The notes under the pieces are model-generated. The model ran no database searches. It was not told the DNA's origin and saw only the letters and a program-made list of their open reading frames with translations. From positions 63,441,914-63,505,913 of the forward strand of contig JALMGJ010000002.1 of the NCBI GenBank assembly GCA_023362775.1: a DNA stretch of 64,000 nt, read 5' to 3'. Numbering within the stretch: position 1 is the first letter of the stretch; each line of letters begins with the position of its first letter. Position numbers and translations under genes: made by a program. Origin of the DNA: Charina bottae (Eukaryota; Chordata; Lepidosauria; Squamata; Charinaidae). Positions 20,561-30,965 of the stretch are shown here, piece by piece.

Positions 20561-20926
20561 TCAGTGACATCGAGGCAGCACATGTAGACTGAAAATACAA
20601 AAATGAAATCTGATGGAGACAAATGCAAATGACTTCCCTTGGGAAAAAGAAGTGTCCCCCCCCCAAAAAAAATCAAAGGTATAGGTACAGTATAGGGTAG
20701 GGGACACCTGGAAAGAACTCTGAGCAAAATGGGTCTCAGAACTGAAACTGTTCACAGGATGAACAGGAATATTGCCTGCAGGATGAGTTGATCTGAATAT
20801 AAAAGCTTGCCCATGGATTAGAGCAATCAGAGTTGCCTAATTCACACTTGAATAGACTTCTTTGGGGACTGGAGTACAATAATTCTTCAGAATCTGCATT
20901 GTCTTTGGATGGTCTGATGTACAGTA

Positions 20927-21368
20927 GTTGTTGTTGTTGTTCAGTCATTTAGTCGTGTCCGACTCTCCGTGACCTCATGGACCATAGCACGCCAGGCCTT
21001 CCTGTCCTCCACTGTCTCCCGGAGTTTACTCAAATTCATGTTCATTACATCGGTGATGCTATCTAACCATCTCATCCTCTGCCGTCCCCTTCTCCTTTTG
21101 CCTTCAGTCTTTCCCAGCATCAGGGTCTTTTCCAGTGAGTCCTCTCTTCGCATTAGGTGGCCAAAGTATTTGAGCTTCAGCTTCAGCATCTGTCCATCCA
21201 ATGAGCAGTCAGGGTTGATTTCCTTTAGGATTGACTGGTTTGACCTCCTTGCAGTCCAAGGGACTCTCAAGAGTCTTCTCCAGCACCACAGTTCGAAAGC
21301 ATCAATTCTTCGGCGCTCAGCCTTCCTTATGGTCCAACTCTCACAGCCATACATTACTACTGGAAAAA
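20927..21368 (-). mobile_element. BovB LINE 3' end, 5'-truncated
   Basis: A (TTG)n array and GTCGTGTCCGACTC at the left form the BovB 3' tail. A 153-codon minus frame (20941-21402) reads the C-terminal BovB protein: YGCESWTIRKAERRRIDAFE, VPWTARRSNQSILKEI, YFGHLMRREDSLEKTLMLGK, GRQRMRWLDSITD and ending TESRTRLND. The coding end is intact up to the tail; truncation is at about 21368. Confidence 0.88.
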
Positions 21369-21402
21369 CAGTAGTACTTGGCTCAAATAAATAAAAACAC
21401 AA

Positions 21403-21912
21403 CTTTAATTAACAGAATGATGAGGAGATCTGACACCACAGACTAAAGTTTGAGAACCTGATCACTGCCCATTGTATCTCCCCATCGGCACTGGGATATG
21501 GCAGCCATGTTCTACCCCCCCGCCCCACAAGATCTATGTCCACCTAACATAGGAGCTGGTTTCCATCTTCTATCCCTCCACTGGCACCACTGCACACTAC
21601 CATTTCACCCATCCATAAGTGGGGTCAGCAAACTTGTAAAAAAGCAATCATGTCAACCCCAACCAGTAGGGACCAACCACCCAGAACACTAAACCTACTC
21701 CTAACCTCTCTCTATTACCCAAATCCATAAAATCAATGTGGAGGCAAGCACAGTACCCTGAGACTCTCCCACTGGCTCCAGATACTGTAACCCTGCTCCT
21801 GCAGGCCAGGCTGTCCTCATTCTCCTGGCCTCTCACACAGGGGCCACCCACCCCAAGCACGCCAAGTTGATCCACCATCTCTAAGCGCAAAGTAGGATGT
21901 AACCTAACAGTT
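21403..21912. other. No gene recognised
   Basis: C/A-rich sequence with a poly-C run near 21515 and several short frames. I recognise no element. It may be a decayed repeat because it lies between two LINE tails. Confidence 0.4.
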
Positions 21913-22055
21913 CCAATCAATCAAATTTTTATTATGGTCAAAGACCAGCATAAGGAGGGTGGGTACAGTCAGTTAAAAGCATAGAATATGACTTAATAAT
22001 ATTCAAATTTGACTTAATAATACAAATTATTATAATACAAATTTAAATTATATAT
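21913..22055 (-). mobile_element. LINE 3' tail of uncertain family
   Basis: CAATCAATCAAATTTTT followed by ATTATGGTCAAAGACC is a typical squamate LINE terminus read on the minus strand (TTGATTG repeats as tail). It could be the 3' end of the RT at 22097-23083 with a deletion between, or a separate stub. Confidence 0.4.
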
Positions 22056-22096
22056 ACATACATACATACATACATACATACACATACACACACAGC
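22056..22096. repeat. (CATA)n/(CA)n microsatellite
   Basis: About seven ATAC units followed by ACACAC. It creates the Cys-Val and Met-Tyr runs at the end of the neighbouring minus-strand frame. Confidence 0.85.
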
Positions 22097-23083
22097 TTTG
22101 AGAGTATCTTTGAATCTCTTTTGCTGTCCACCAATATTCCGTTTTCCATTCTTAAGTTGGGAGTAAAGTAGCTGCTTTGGAAGACGATGGTCAGGCATTC
22201 GAACAACATGACCGGTCCAGCGAAGTTGATGTTGGATGATCATTGTTTCAATGCTGGTGGTTTTCGCTTCTTCTAATACGTTAACATTAGTCCGACTATC
22301 TTCCCAAGTAATTTGCAGAATTTTTCGGAGGCAGCGTTGATGGAATCTTTCAAGAAGTTGGAGGTGGCGTTTGTAGAGGGTCCATGTTTCACAGGCGTAC
22401 AGAAGGGTTGGTAGTACAATGGCTTTGTAAACAAGCATTTTGGTCTCCCTGCGAATGTCCCGATCCTCAAACACTCTACGCTTCATTCGGGAGAAAGCTA
22501 CACTTGCAGAGCTCAGGCGATGCTGAATTTCAGCGTCGATGTCGGCTTTTGTAGATAGATGGCTGCCGAGATAAGAAAAGTGATCGACATTTTCTAGTGA
22601 CACACCTTTAAGCTGGATTGATGGCACTGCGGAGGGATTGGTTCGAACTTGCTGGTAAAGCACTTTGGTTTTTTTAATGTTAATTGAGAGGCCGAGTTTT
22701 TCATATGCTTCTGCAAAGATGTTTAGGATAGTTTGAAGATCTTCCTTGGAGTGTGCACAGACTACGTTATCATCAGCATATTGAAGTTCTATAACAGAAG
22801 TTGCAATTACCTTATTTTTTGCTTTCAGCCTACTAAGATAAAAAAGCTTTCCATCTGTTCGATATATAATTTCTACACCAGTAGGAAGTTTCTCTTCAAC
22901 AAGGTGCATAATCATAGCGATGAAGATAGCGAATAAGGTTGGAGCAATAACACATCCCTGTTTAACGCTGGATTCCACTTTAAATGGATCGCTTTGAGAG
23001 CCATTGTTATTCAGGATTGTTGCCATCATGTCGTCATGGAGTAACCGCAGGATGTTCACAAATTTATTAGATAATATCAGCAT
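22097..23083 (-). CDS. RTE-like LINE reverse transcriptase segment
   Basis: An uninterrupted minus frame (about 329 codons of element sequence) reads an RT: VKQGCVIAPTLFAIFIAMIM, the active-site IELQYADDNVVCAH, LSINIKKTKVLYQ, FSYLGSHLSTKADIDAEIQ, LPTLLYACETWTLYKRH, RCLRKILQITWEDSRTN and RWTGHVVRMPDHRLPKQLLY, ending KRFKDTLKA. YADD is intact. The pattern is closest to RTE/RTEX-type LINEs, but I cannot fix the clade. The C-terminal end of the same protein follows at 23084 in opposite orientation. The 5' part (endonuclease) is missing. Confidence 0.75.
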
Positions 23084-23373
23084 TGAGAACTGGGAAGCCC
23101 TAACTCATGAGCGTTTCAATTGGAGGTCATCCTTTATTAATGGCGCTATGGACTTTGAAGAAGCACGAGTACAGGGCGAAAAGGAGAAAAGAGCTAAAAG
23201 GAAGGCACGTCAGGCAAACCCTCATCATGACCGTCTCCCACCCAGAAACCTATGCCCTCATTGTGGGAGGTTGTGCGGATCCAAAATTGGCCTTTACAGC
23301 CACTTACTTGAGCAAGGCTTCCCACAGAAGGATATCAGGAGGCTTCACTTTCATGGGAAGATCCATTGCTAGC
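23084..23373 (+). CDS. C-terminal part of the same LINE protein, opposite strand
   Basis: The plus frame reads ISIENWEALTHERFNWRSS, FEEARVQGEKEKRAKRKARQ and then a Cys/His segment LCPHCGRLCGSKIGLYSHLL. I recognise this as the C-terminal extension that normally follows the KRFKDTLKA segment on the same strand. Here it begins almost exactly where the inverted part (22097-23083) stops in protein coordinates. The Cys2 plus His pattern suggests a zinc-binding nucleic-acid contact. Confidence 0.7.
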
Positions 23374-23900
23374 CATAACAGTGGTACCTTCTAGCTTCAT
23401 ATCTAATGAAGATGTAAACAAAGCCAAGGCTTCTCTGTTATCCAGCCACCTGGCATTCATCATGAGAATGCTTTTGCTTTGTACAGGAATGATTCGCCAG
23501 GGCAACACAAGAACTCCAACATCATCACCCAGATAGGCAAAGATTAACACCAAGATTAGCACCAGAGGAACAATCAAACAGCACAATATACCCTAATCAA
23601 GGAACTATTAACTCAGTCAAACAACCAAGTAGCAAACAACAGTCCAATCAAGGAACTACTAAGGAGAGACAACACCTCCACCAACACAAGCAGGACAAGC
23701 CGTGGTATATAAACAGAGAGCAAGTCCCACTCCCTTTTCGCACTGAAGATGTTGCCTAGCCTGGCAATGAAACGTCTGCAAGAAAACAACAAGGCTCAGA
23801 AAGCACCAAGGACTCCACAGTTCAACCCTGAGCTACAAATATTCTCTTCAATTGACACTGGAAGAGCACATGCTCTGTTGTTTCTATGTGACCAGAGTCA
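23374..23900 (+). mobile_element. 3' region of a retroelement with hammerhead-like motif, possibly Penelope-like
   Basis: Low-complexity CAA-rich sequence runs to a TATA-like box (TATATAAA, 23706-23713), then a hammerhead-like fold (23735-23786) and ends near AGCTACAAATATTCTC. The arrangement (promoter-like box, then hammerhead) resembles the pseudo-LTR of Penelope-like elements. It could instead be the 3' UTR of the LINE at 23084. No full ORF is present. Confidence 0.45.
23735..23786 (+). ncRNA. Candidate hammerhead ribozyme (type I, minimal stem III)
   Basis: The conserved core CTGANGA is present as CTGAAGA (23743-23749). It is followed by stem II (TTGCC at 23752-23756 with GGCAA at 23763-23767) and GAAACGTC (23769-23776), i.e. 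GAA, a self-complementary ACGT and a C at the cleavage site. Stem I forms from GCA/TGC (23740-23742 with 23777-23779) and TTTTC/GAAAA (23735-23739 with 23782-23786). The very short stem III matches hammerheads reported in Penelope-like elements, which act as dimers. There are unpaired bases at the base of stem II, so activity is unproven. Confidence 0.55.
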
Positions 23901-24214
23901 CAGGGGCATTGTCTCTCCGGGTAAGGAATCTTCTTTTATTGGCCTTCAAGGACAGCTGAGGGGAGGGCATGACATTGTGCCTTAACCCAACAGTTGCACC
24001 CAAGGCACTGGCATCACAGGGGATCATCCCAACCTTCAATCAACTATCCAGGGGCCCCAAAGACTGGGTTTTAGAATATACAGGGGATGCCCACCATGTA
24101 AGTAAATGTACTGTAAGAAATTGAAGAAAATGTATATATAAATCCATGTATAGGTGTCCAAGTGGGAGGAAAAGGGAGACAAGTGATGAAAGATATATTG
24201 TGACACCTCGACAC

Positions 24215-24325
24215 AAACCCTGTGACTGACATATTTGTATCCCTTGAGATAACCACCCAGGGTCCCTCCTTGTGGGGGAGATGGGCGGGATATAAAAGTA
24301 ATAAATAAATAAATAAATAAAATAC
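24215..24325 (+). mobile_element. L2 3' stub with (AAAT)n tail
   Basis: AACCACCCAGGGTCCC and GGGGGAGATGGGCGGG form the eroded L2 3' hairpin, followed by TATAAAAGTAATAAATAAAT. Very short 5'-truncated copy. Confidence 0.7.
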
Positions 24326-24361
24326 AAGGTTTGCATTGTGATATTGAAACACACACTTTAG

Positions 24362-24447
24362 CTTTCTTTTCTTTTCTTTTCTTTTCTTTTCTTTTCTTTT
24401 CTTTTCTTTTCTTTTCTTTTCTTTTCTTTTCTTTTCTTTTCTTTTTT
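24362..24447. repeat. (CTTTT)n pentanucleotide microsatellite
   Basis: About sixteen near-perfect CTTTT units in a row. It produces Lys/Glu runs in the antisense frame. No purine-pyrimidine interruption is visible. Confidence 0.95.
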
Positions 24448-26559
24448 GTAATTTTGGTTTATCACAGAAACCTATGAATCCATACTTTCTCATCCCTTCA
24501 TGGGGATTTTATTTCTTTTTCTCATTCATTATCCTTCCAAGAAATAAGCAAGAGAACAAAAATTAAGAAGAGCTGAGAAAAAATTGGGACATTAACTCTT
24601 TCAAAAATGATATAATGGAGCAGGGAAAGATTGAAAGTGCTTTCTTTATTCCATATTCTTGCTATTAGTGAATACACTGCTGCTTTCCTCCTCAAAATAA
24701 TGAATTGGATCCAAATTAGTCACAATGAGTAGATCAATTGAAATCAACCAAACTTATGTCAATTATGTTTAATTTCTCCCAGGTGGTGCTATAATGAAAT
24801 GATTTCTCTTTTCTCCAATTTTAAGCACGAGAATGTAAATGTAATGGAGGAGGTCAGAGACTTTAGTCCTTAGATGAGCAGGTTTCACAGGCTAAAGTAG
24901 TGATGAAGAACCTAATTTGGTTCAAGGACTATATTCCCACAGATGCACCTACCCATCTGGCCAGATAATTTTATGAAGGGAGGCTTTAGAGATGGAAAGT
25001 CTTTTCAAGTCCCCCTGAAATTCATACTCTGAGCTACTGTAAGTCCCAGAAGTGACCAGAAGTGTCAGAGAGGAACTGATCAATGTCTTTCTCTTTATAT
25101 AAACAAAGAGAGTCCTTTCCTATGGAACAGGGGGATCAATCCCCATTTTCTTCTGCACAGAAATATGTGTCCTATTTTCCCCGTTCAAGACTCTGAAAGA
25201 TTTCTGTTCTGAGTATGGTTTAAAAAAAAAACACAAATTTCTTCTCTCTAATCAGAGACTAATGAGAAATTAGAGGATTTTCCCTTTCCGGCACTCAGAA
25301 AGAAAACCATTTTGAAGGCTTAGTGTTGTACATTTGAGCAGCAGCTGATCAAAGATAAGAAACTTGGAAGCCCCATCACCTCATCCTTCAAAAATGAAGC
25401 TTTTATGAGCACTGAGCTGGGAAAAGCTAATGTTTCAGTGGGTCTGGGGAAATGAGGGAGGAGTTGGCAGGCTGGATGGATCACCTCCACAGGTCATATT
25501 TAGCCCATGGACCAGCTGTTCCTCGTATCCATGTAGAATACTTTGTACAATTTGTTCTTGAAAGTTTAGAGCATCATAATCTGGAGGATAAAGAATGTAG
25601 TTGTTTTACTAACAGAATTTTTAGAAAAAGTTTGGCTTCCAAGCAAATTGTATTCAACGTTCTACTTGGCTCCACAACAAGGCCCCCCCTCCTTTCTTTG
25701 TAACTTTTGTTTGTTTTAAAGAGCAATAAAAGTTTCTTTTTGGTTTATTTTAGGGACATGAAATAATTTCCAGTGTGGTTTTTAAAAGATAAATCAAGCT
25801 TAGATCATTGAACATGGGGAAATCCTAGTGGACTTCAACATTTCCTAAGAAATTTGCAAATGGTTAAAAGGTATGAGGAGTTTCTCTAGAAATTCTCAGA
25901 AGGTCTTCATCAACCTTTAGACACCTTACATTCTAAATGACCCTGGTTATCAATGCTAATTTAAGTTTGGGTCTATCTTCTCTCTTTATCCTTCTGCTCC
26001 TGCTTGCCCAGAAACTGGAATTAGGAATATTAGTTATTCTTTTGTACTTACATTTGAAAGCACTACAGCTATTTGCTTTGTAAGAGGGAAATTATTAGAA
26101 AATGGTTTATGGATGTTAGTTCTCCATCCCAATTCCAGGTTCTCTGACTCTAAATGTATTGGCATGGTTTGGATGATTCATCTTAGCCATTTGATGGGTA
26201 TCTAGCAAGGGACCAAACTGGGGAAGAACAGAGGAAAGAGAGATCAGTCCACCTTAAAGACCTAGAAATAATTTGATATCAAATATCCATAGCCTTCAGT
26301 TTTATAATAAATATTTGGAGTAGATTCAACTAAGTTATTACCATTAGATGGTAAGTGGAGGAAATGCTGTGTATTCTGTAGTTGAGTTGACACATTGTTA
26401 TGGCACAGTATGATTGGTTTTATTTTGGCTTAGCACATTGTGTGAATGTTACTGTACAAATCATGGCTTTAAAGCAATGATAAATGTTTTTTTTAAAATA
26501 AACCACAAATTCTGCCAATTATCATTTATTCAGTAAACTGAAAAAAAATTTATACTGAT
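24448..26559. other. No gene recognised
   Basis: AT-rich, unique-looking DNA. The longest frame (25452-25703, 83 codons) lacks any recognisable domain and is followed by AATAAAA at 25725-25731, but this alone does not make a gene. Poly-A runs occur at 25220-25230. I cannot exclude intronic or ancient repeat sequence. Confidence 0.5.
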
Positions 26560-27650
26560 CTGATTCCAAGATGGCGATTGGGAGCGGATGCAGAGCCGTG
26601 AGCTGCTTTGAGGGGCATCTTTAGGGCTCGGATTTAGAGTCCAGACACCCACCTCTACATACCACCCCTACACATTAACGTTCCAACTGGTAGGGAGTTG
26701 GTTAGAGGAACCCCAGGTTTCCAGACATCGGATTCCTGCCGGCTTTAATAACATGTGCCGGAGAACGGAGAGGAAAGAGCTCTCCTGGGGGAAGAGAGCA
26801 GAATCGGCGGCTGCAGCTCCCGGTCAGAGAACTGGGGCACAAATTGGGGCACAGATTTGGAGTCCAGACCCCTACCTTTGCTTGTCAACTGGTGGGGAGA
26901 AGCAGCGGAGGAGTTGGGACGGAGTGGCTGCAGTGGAGCTCGACGGAGGTCTCTGCATTTGGAGTGTGGAGCTTGGCGGTGCGGAGGCCCTCAGCGTGCG
27001 TGTGGTGGCCGGGAGCGTTTTTGCTTTTCTTGGGGCTTGCGGGAGGCTGCAGCGGCTGGAGGATTGACGGAGCGGCGCAGCCTTGGTTGGCCCCTGGTGG
27101 CATTTGGCTTCTGGCTTGTGGCCTTTGGTGTGCTGGACTTTTTGGCCCCCTCGGCGAATGCCCAGCTCAGCTTTGGTGTGTGATGGTGGTAGCGGGTCTT
27201 GGCGCAACAGACCCTCAGACGTCTGAATGGGCCGGGCCCTTAACCAACATTGGATTAGCAGGACAACGAGCTCCAATGCGGCAATTTAGTACAACTTTGA
27301 CTCCCTCCTACACTATTAGTGTTTTAATTGGACTCAGGAGATGTTGGAGATCGGGTCGATTTGGGAGAAGAAACCCGAGACTCAGACATTGGACGCTGTG
27401 CTGCCTTTAATATCTTATGCCAGAAGGACTAACAACATAGAGGACTGTCTTTTAGAACATAGTGACTTGGAGTGAACCATCTGTTCCTCCCAGGCAAGCG
27501 GCAGTGGGTTGGGTCCCTTAGTGTGAGTGTCATCCCCCCCAGTAGGTGAGAGATACTGGGTGGGGGCTAGGAATGTTTGCTTGTGTGTAAGAGTGCCCCC
27601 TGAACTCAGCTTAGTGGGGTAGGAGTGATTGAGATGCCCCTCCTCCACTA
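26560..27650 (+). promoter_or_regulatory. L2 copy B 5' region with YY1-like site
   Basis: GC- and CpG-rich leader upstream of the endonuclease. CCAAGATGGCG (26566-26576), a good match to the YY1 site, lies within about ten bases of the apparent 5' end. In mammalian L1 a YY1 site at this position sets the start of transcription; the parallel is inference here. Repeated phrases (GTCCAGAC...CTGG...GGGAG at 26638 and 26863; CAGACATCGGATTC at 26722 and a similar one at 27381) suggest a leader built by duplications. Overlapping frames in all phases look like chance in CpG-rich DNA. Confidence 0.55.
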
Positions 27651-27689
27651 GTGAGAGAAGTTGAGGGGGTGCCCTGGGCCCTGAGGGAG

Positions 27690-28144
27690 GGGTTGCCTTC
27701 TCTGAAATGTGCCCAGTCGGGTTTCAGGTGTGGCACCAGCCGAGACACCAGGGCAGGGGAAGAGGGGTGGCTGTTGTCATCCAGGAATCTCTAGTGGCCT
27801 TCAGGGGCACTGCTCCACAAGTGGCCAGTTGTGAGACCCTGTTTTTTAAGTTGGGTTCCCGAGAACAGTTGGGAGTGTTGCTGCTGTACCAGCCTCCCTG
27901 CTGCATAGCAACATCCCTGCCTGAGCTGCGGGAGGCCATCTCGGGGTTGGCGGTGAAGTTCCCCAGACTTATGGTTCTGGGGGACTTCAACCTGCCATCC
28001 CTGGGATGGACCTCAGAAGTGGCTCGGGAGTTCATGGCTACAATGGAAGCCATGGGCCTGTCCCAGATAATTAGTGACCGACTAGAGACAGTGGCCTCAC
28101 CCCGGACCTCATTTTCTTGTCCGAGCAATGGCAAAGTGATCTGA
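27690..28144 (+). pseudogene. L2 copy B endonuclease (N-terminus deleted)
   Basis: The frame from 27707 reads QVWHQPRHQGRGRGVAVVIQ, LGVLLLYQPPCC, the catalytic-box LMVLGDFNLPSLGW and LSQIISD, then shifts frame after 28080; the continuing frame gives [11 protein letters not shown]. The first catalytic segment (ETWL) is missing. Compare the complete domain at 270-1037. Confidence 0.75.
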
Positions 28145-29268
28145 GGGAAGAGCTAGATCTGTCCCCGCTGTCATGGTCAGACCACACCCTGGTGACGTTG
28201 AGACTATTGTGCACTGCCCCACTCCGCAGGGAGGCTGGACCCATTCGATTGGTCTGCCCCCAGCGACTTATGGACCCTATGAGGTTTCAGAGGGAGCTGG
28301 GGAGTATACCCGAGGATCTGTTGCACGGTCCGGCAGAGGCCCTGGTGGCATCCTGGAATAGGGAGACCGCCGAGGCCCTGGACAGGATTATGCCTGTGCC
28401 ACCTATCTTTCCTCATTCGGCCTGTCACTCCCAGTGGTTTACAGAGGACTTGAGGGTTTTGAAGAGGGTTAAGAGACGTCTGGAGTGCCGCTGGAGGAAG
28501 ACAAGGACTGAATCTGATCGGACAGAATCTAGAGCCGCTGTTAAGGCCTACCTTGTGGTGGTAAGAGCAGCGAAATGTGAATATTTCTCCTCTCTTATTA
28601 CTTCCGCAGAATGCCAACTGACGACCCTGTTTAAGATTACAAGATCTCTTCTAGGTCAATCAAAATCAATGACCTATTTACAGGGTCGGTCGAAGGAGTT
28701 TTCCAAGCATCTGCAGGAGAAAATCGCTCAGATCCATTCTAAGTTGGACTCTACGCGTGATACACGGTCTGGGGAGATGACAGAGGTACGTACTTACCCT
28801 GTTATCTGGGAACGGTTCGATCCTGTTGGACCTGAGGAAGTGGACAGAATTCTCTGGATTGTGAAGACCACCACTTGTCAATTAGATCCATGTCCCTCCT
28901 GGCTAGTAAAATCGGCCCGGGAGGTGACTTATGGTTGGGTCCAGGCGATGATCAATGCATCTCTGGGGGAGGGGGTGTTCCCAGCTGCCTTTAAGGAGGC
29001 CCTGGTGCACTCCCTCCTCAAGAAGTCATCCCTGGACCCTACTATTCTGGACAACGTTCGTCCAGTCTCCCACCTCCCCTTTCTAGGGATGGTGGTGGAG
29101 AAAGTGGTGGCATCACAACTCCAGAGGATTCTGGATGAAATGGATTATCTAGACCCCTTTCAGTCAGGTTTCAGGCCGGGATATGGGACGGAGACTGCAT
29201 TGGTCGCACTTATGGATGATCTCTGGCAAGGACAGATGGAGGAAGTGCATCCATCCTTATCCTTTTAG
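28117..29268 (+). CDS. L2 copy B linker and RT fingers (open segment)
   Basis: A 383-codon open frame starts in the last endonuclease box ([14 protein letters not shown]) and covers the linker ([33 protein letters not shown]), a region that is deleted in copy A ([11 protein letters not shown] onward, [30 protein letters not shown]), [20 protein letters not shown], and the RT start ([40 protein letters not shown]). It ends at a stop before [10 protein letters not shown]. Confidence 0.8.
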   Translation: MSEQWQSDLREELDLSPLSWSDHTLVTLRLLCTAPLRREAGPIRLVCPQRLMDPMRFQRELGSIPEDLLHGPAEALVASWNRETAEALDRIMPVPPIFPHSACHSQWFTEDLRVLKRVKRRLECRWRKTRTESDRTESRAAVKAYLVVVRAAKCEYFSSLITSAECQLTTLFKITRSLLGQSKSMTYLQGRSKEFSKHLQEKIAQIHSKLDSTRDTRSGEMTEVRTYPVIWERFDPVGPEEVDRILWIVKTTTCQLDPCPSWLVKSAREVTYGWVQAMINASLGEGVFPAAFKEALVHSLLKKSSLDPTILDNVRPVSHLPFLGMVVEKVVASQLQRILDEMDYLDPFQSGFRPGYGTETALVALMDDLWQGQMEEVHPSLSF

Positions 29269-30216
29269 ATCTCTCAGCAGCTTTTGATACCATTGACCAT
29301 GGTATCCTTTTGGGATGGCTCAGGGAGTTGGGGGTGGGCAGTGTAGTTCACCTCCTTCCTCCAGGGCTGTTCCCAATCAGTGATGATAGGGGAGGAGAGA
29401 TCTGACCCACGGCCCCTCTTGTGTGGGGTGCCACAAGGTTCGGTGCTCTCCCCTCTCCTGTTTAACATCTATATGAAGCCACTGGGTGAGATCATCCATC
29501 ACCACGGGATGAAATACCATATATATACTGATGATACTCAGCTGTATATTTCCATCCCGGGTGAAGTAAGTGATGCAGTTGCTGCCCTATCTCAGTGTCT
29601 GAAGGCTGTAGGGGCCTGGATGGGGAACAATAGGCTTCGGCTGAACCTAGTAAGACAGAGTGGCTGTGGATTGATATCCGCTCGGGATCTAGGAAGTTGT
29701 CATCTTTGGTTCTAGAGGGGGTGGCACTACCCCATTCGGAGCCAGTGCGGAATATGGGGGTTCTCCTGGACTCAAAACTCCTGCTTGAAGAGCAGGTGGC
29801 AGCCGTGGCCAGGAGGGCCTTTGCACAACTTCAGATTGTGCACCAGTTACGCCCATTCCTGGACTGAGATGCCCTCCGAACAGTCACTCATGCCCTTGTC
29901 ATCTCCCATATAGACTATTGTAATGCGCTCTACATGGGGCTACCCTTGAGGAGTATCTGGAAGCTTCAACTGGTCCAGAATGCGGCTGCACAGACAATTA
30001 TTGGGGCCAGAAGATCGGCCCATGTGACACCGTTGTTATGCTAGCTGCATTGGGTACCGGTTTGCTTCCTGGTACAATTCAAGGTGTTGGTTATCACCTT
30101 TAAAGCCCTACATGGCATGGGACCAGGCTACCTGAGGGACTGTCTCATCCCCATAACATCGAACCATCCCACTCAGTCATGCAGAGAGGGCATGCTGTGG
30201 ACCCCATTGGTAAGGG
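29269..30216 (+). pseudogene. L2 copy B RT palm and thumb
   Basis: After a frame break the [16 protein letters not shown] segment is readable, then 29380-29715 gives RPLLCGVPQGSVLSPLLFNI and the active-site HIYTDDTQLYISIPGE. The active site reads YTDD where the copy at 63439 has YADD; the aspartates are kept. Downstream VALPHSEPV, SHIDYCNALYMGL and LHWVPVC follow with stops to about 30216. Confidence 0.75.
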
Positions 30217-30482
30217 AATTACCAAATTAATTAGGAACCAAAACTGCCAGAACATGGCCACACAGCCTGGAAAACCCACAACAACCAAAAGTGAAATTCT
30301 TAAGTGATTCATATCAGTTTTCCGTTTAAGGCTGTAATACTAAAGGAGGGGAATAAGAAATGTTTTGGACAAGGCAGAAAAGAGAATGAAGAGGAAAATC
30401 AGATGGAAGAGAAAATGGTAAAACATATTTGCTCTCTTTCTGCTGCACTAGAGAGTATGAAATACCTTCTTTCCTAGCTAAG
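30217..30482. other. Unassigned stretch between two L2 copies
   Basis: It contains ACATGGCCACACAGCCTGG and AAAACCCACAACAACC, a phrase I know from repeats of sauropsids, so a decayed element end is likely. No ORF. Confidence 0.35.
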
Positions 30483-30962
30483 TTATCACCTTTAAAGCCC
30501 TACATGGCATAGGGCCAGGCTACCTGAGGAACCGTCTCATCCCCAGAACATCGACCCATCCCACCCGATCAGCCAGAGAGGGCTTGCTGCGGACCTTATC
30601 GACTAAAGAGTTCCATCTAGCGGGGTCCAGGAGGCGGGCCTTCTCTGCAGTTGCGCCCGCCCTTTGGAACACCTTACCCCCAGAGCTGAGGCAGGTTTCC
30701 TTGCTCCCGACCTTCCAGAAAGGCTTAAAGACCTGGTTCTGCCGCCTTGCCTGGGAGGGAAATGCCAATAGATCCTCTTGGGGATGGCTGGTCCCATGAA
30801 GCCTCCCAGTATTCCATTTTTAACATTTTATTCTTGGTTACTTTATTATGTATTACTGTAATTTTATACTTATTTTTAAATTTTGTTTTATTGTGCACCA
30901 CCCAGGGTCCCCGACAGGGGAGATGGGCGGTAATAAAAATTTAATAAAATAAATAAATAATA
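30483..30962 (+). mobile_element. L2 3' end, 5'-truncated
   Basis: Starts in the coding tail (ITFKALHG type), reads the final coding region (EFHLAGSRRRAFSAVAPALW and TFQKGLKTWFCRLAWEG in 30584-30799), then AT-rich 3' UTR, the hairpin CACCCAGGGTCCCC / GAGATGGGCGG and an (AAAT)n tail to 30962. Confidence 0.8.
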
Positions 30963-30965
30963 AAC

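Larger units (their letters stand above)
26560..30216 (+). mobile_element. L2-clade LINE copy B with 5' end
   Basis: The longest L2 copy in the window. It has a CpG-rich 5' region (26560-27650), a damaged endonuclease, the linker and RT fingers (28117-29268), the palm (29380-29715) and the thumb/C-terminus (to 30216). The N-terminal endonuclease motifs (NARSV...ETWLGP) are deleted, between about 27660 and 27690. The copy stops at about 30216 in the C-terminal coding region without a 3' UTR, so its 3' end has been lost. A second 3' end begins at 30483 but overlaps it in element coordinates, so that is another copy. Confidence 0.85.

Noticed and set aside
25452..25703. 83-codon frame followed by AATAAAA as a small host gene
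   Set aside because: No recognisable domain, promoter or splice context; a polyadenylation-like hexamer is common in AT-rich DNA.
26753..27410. Overlapping 100-190 codon frames in the 5' region of L2 copy B as a possible ORF1
   Set aside because: Frames are open in several phases and on both strands, as expected in CpG-rich DNA, and no coiled coil, zinc knuckle or RRM is visible.
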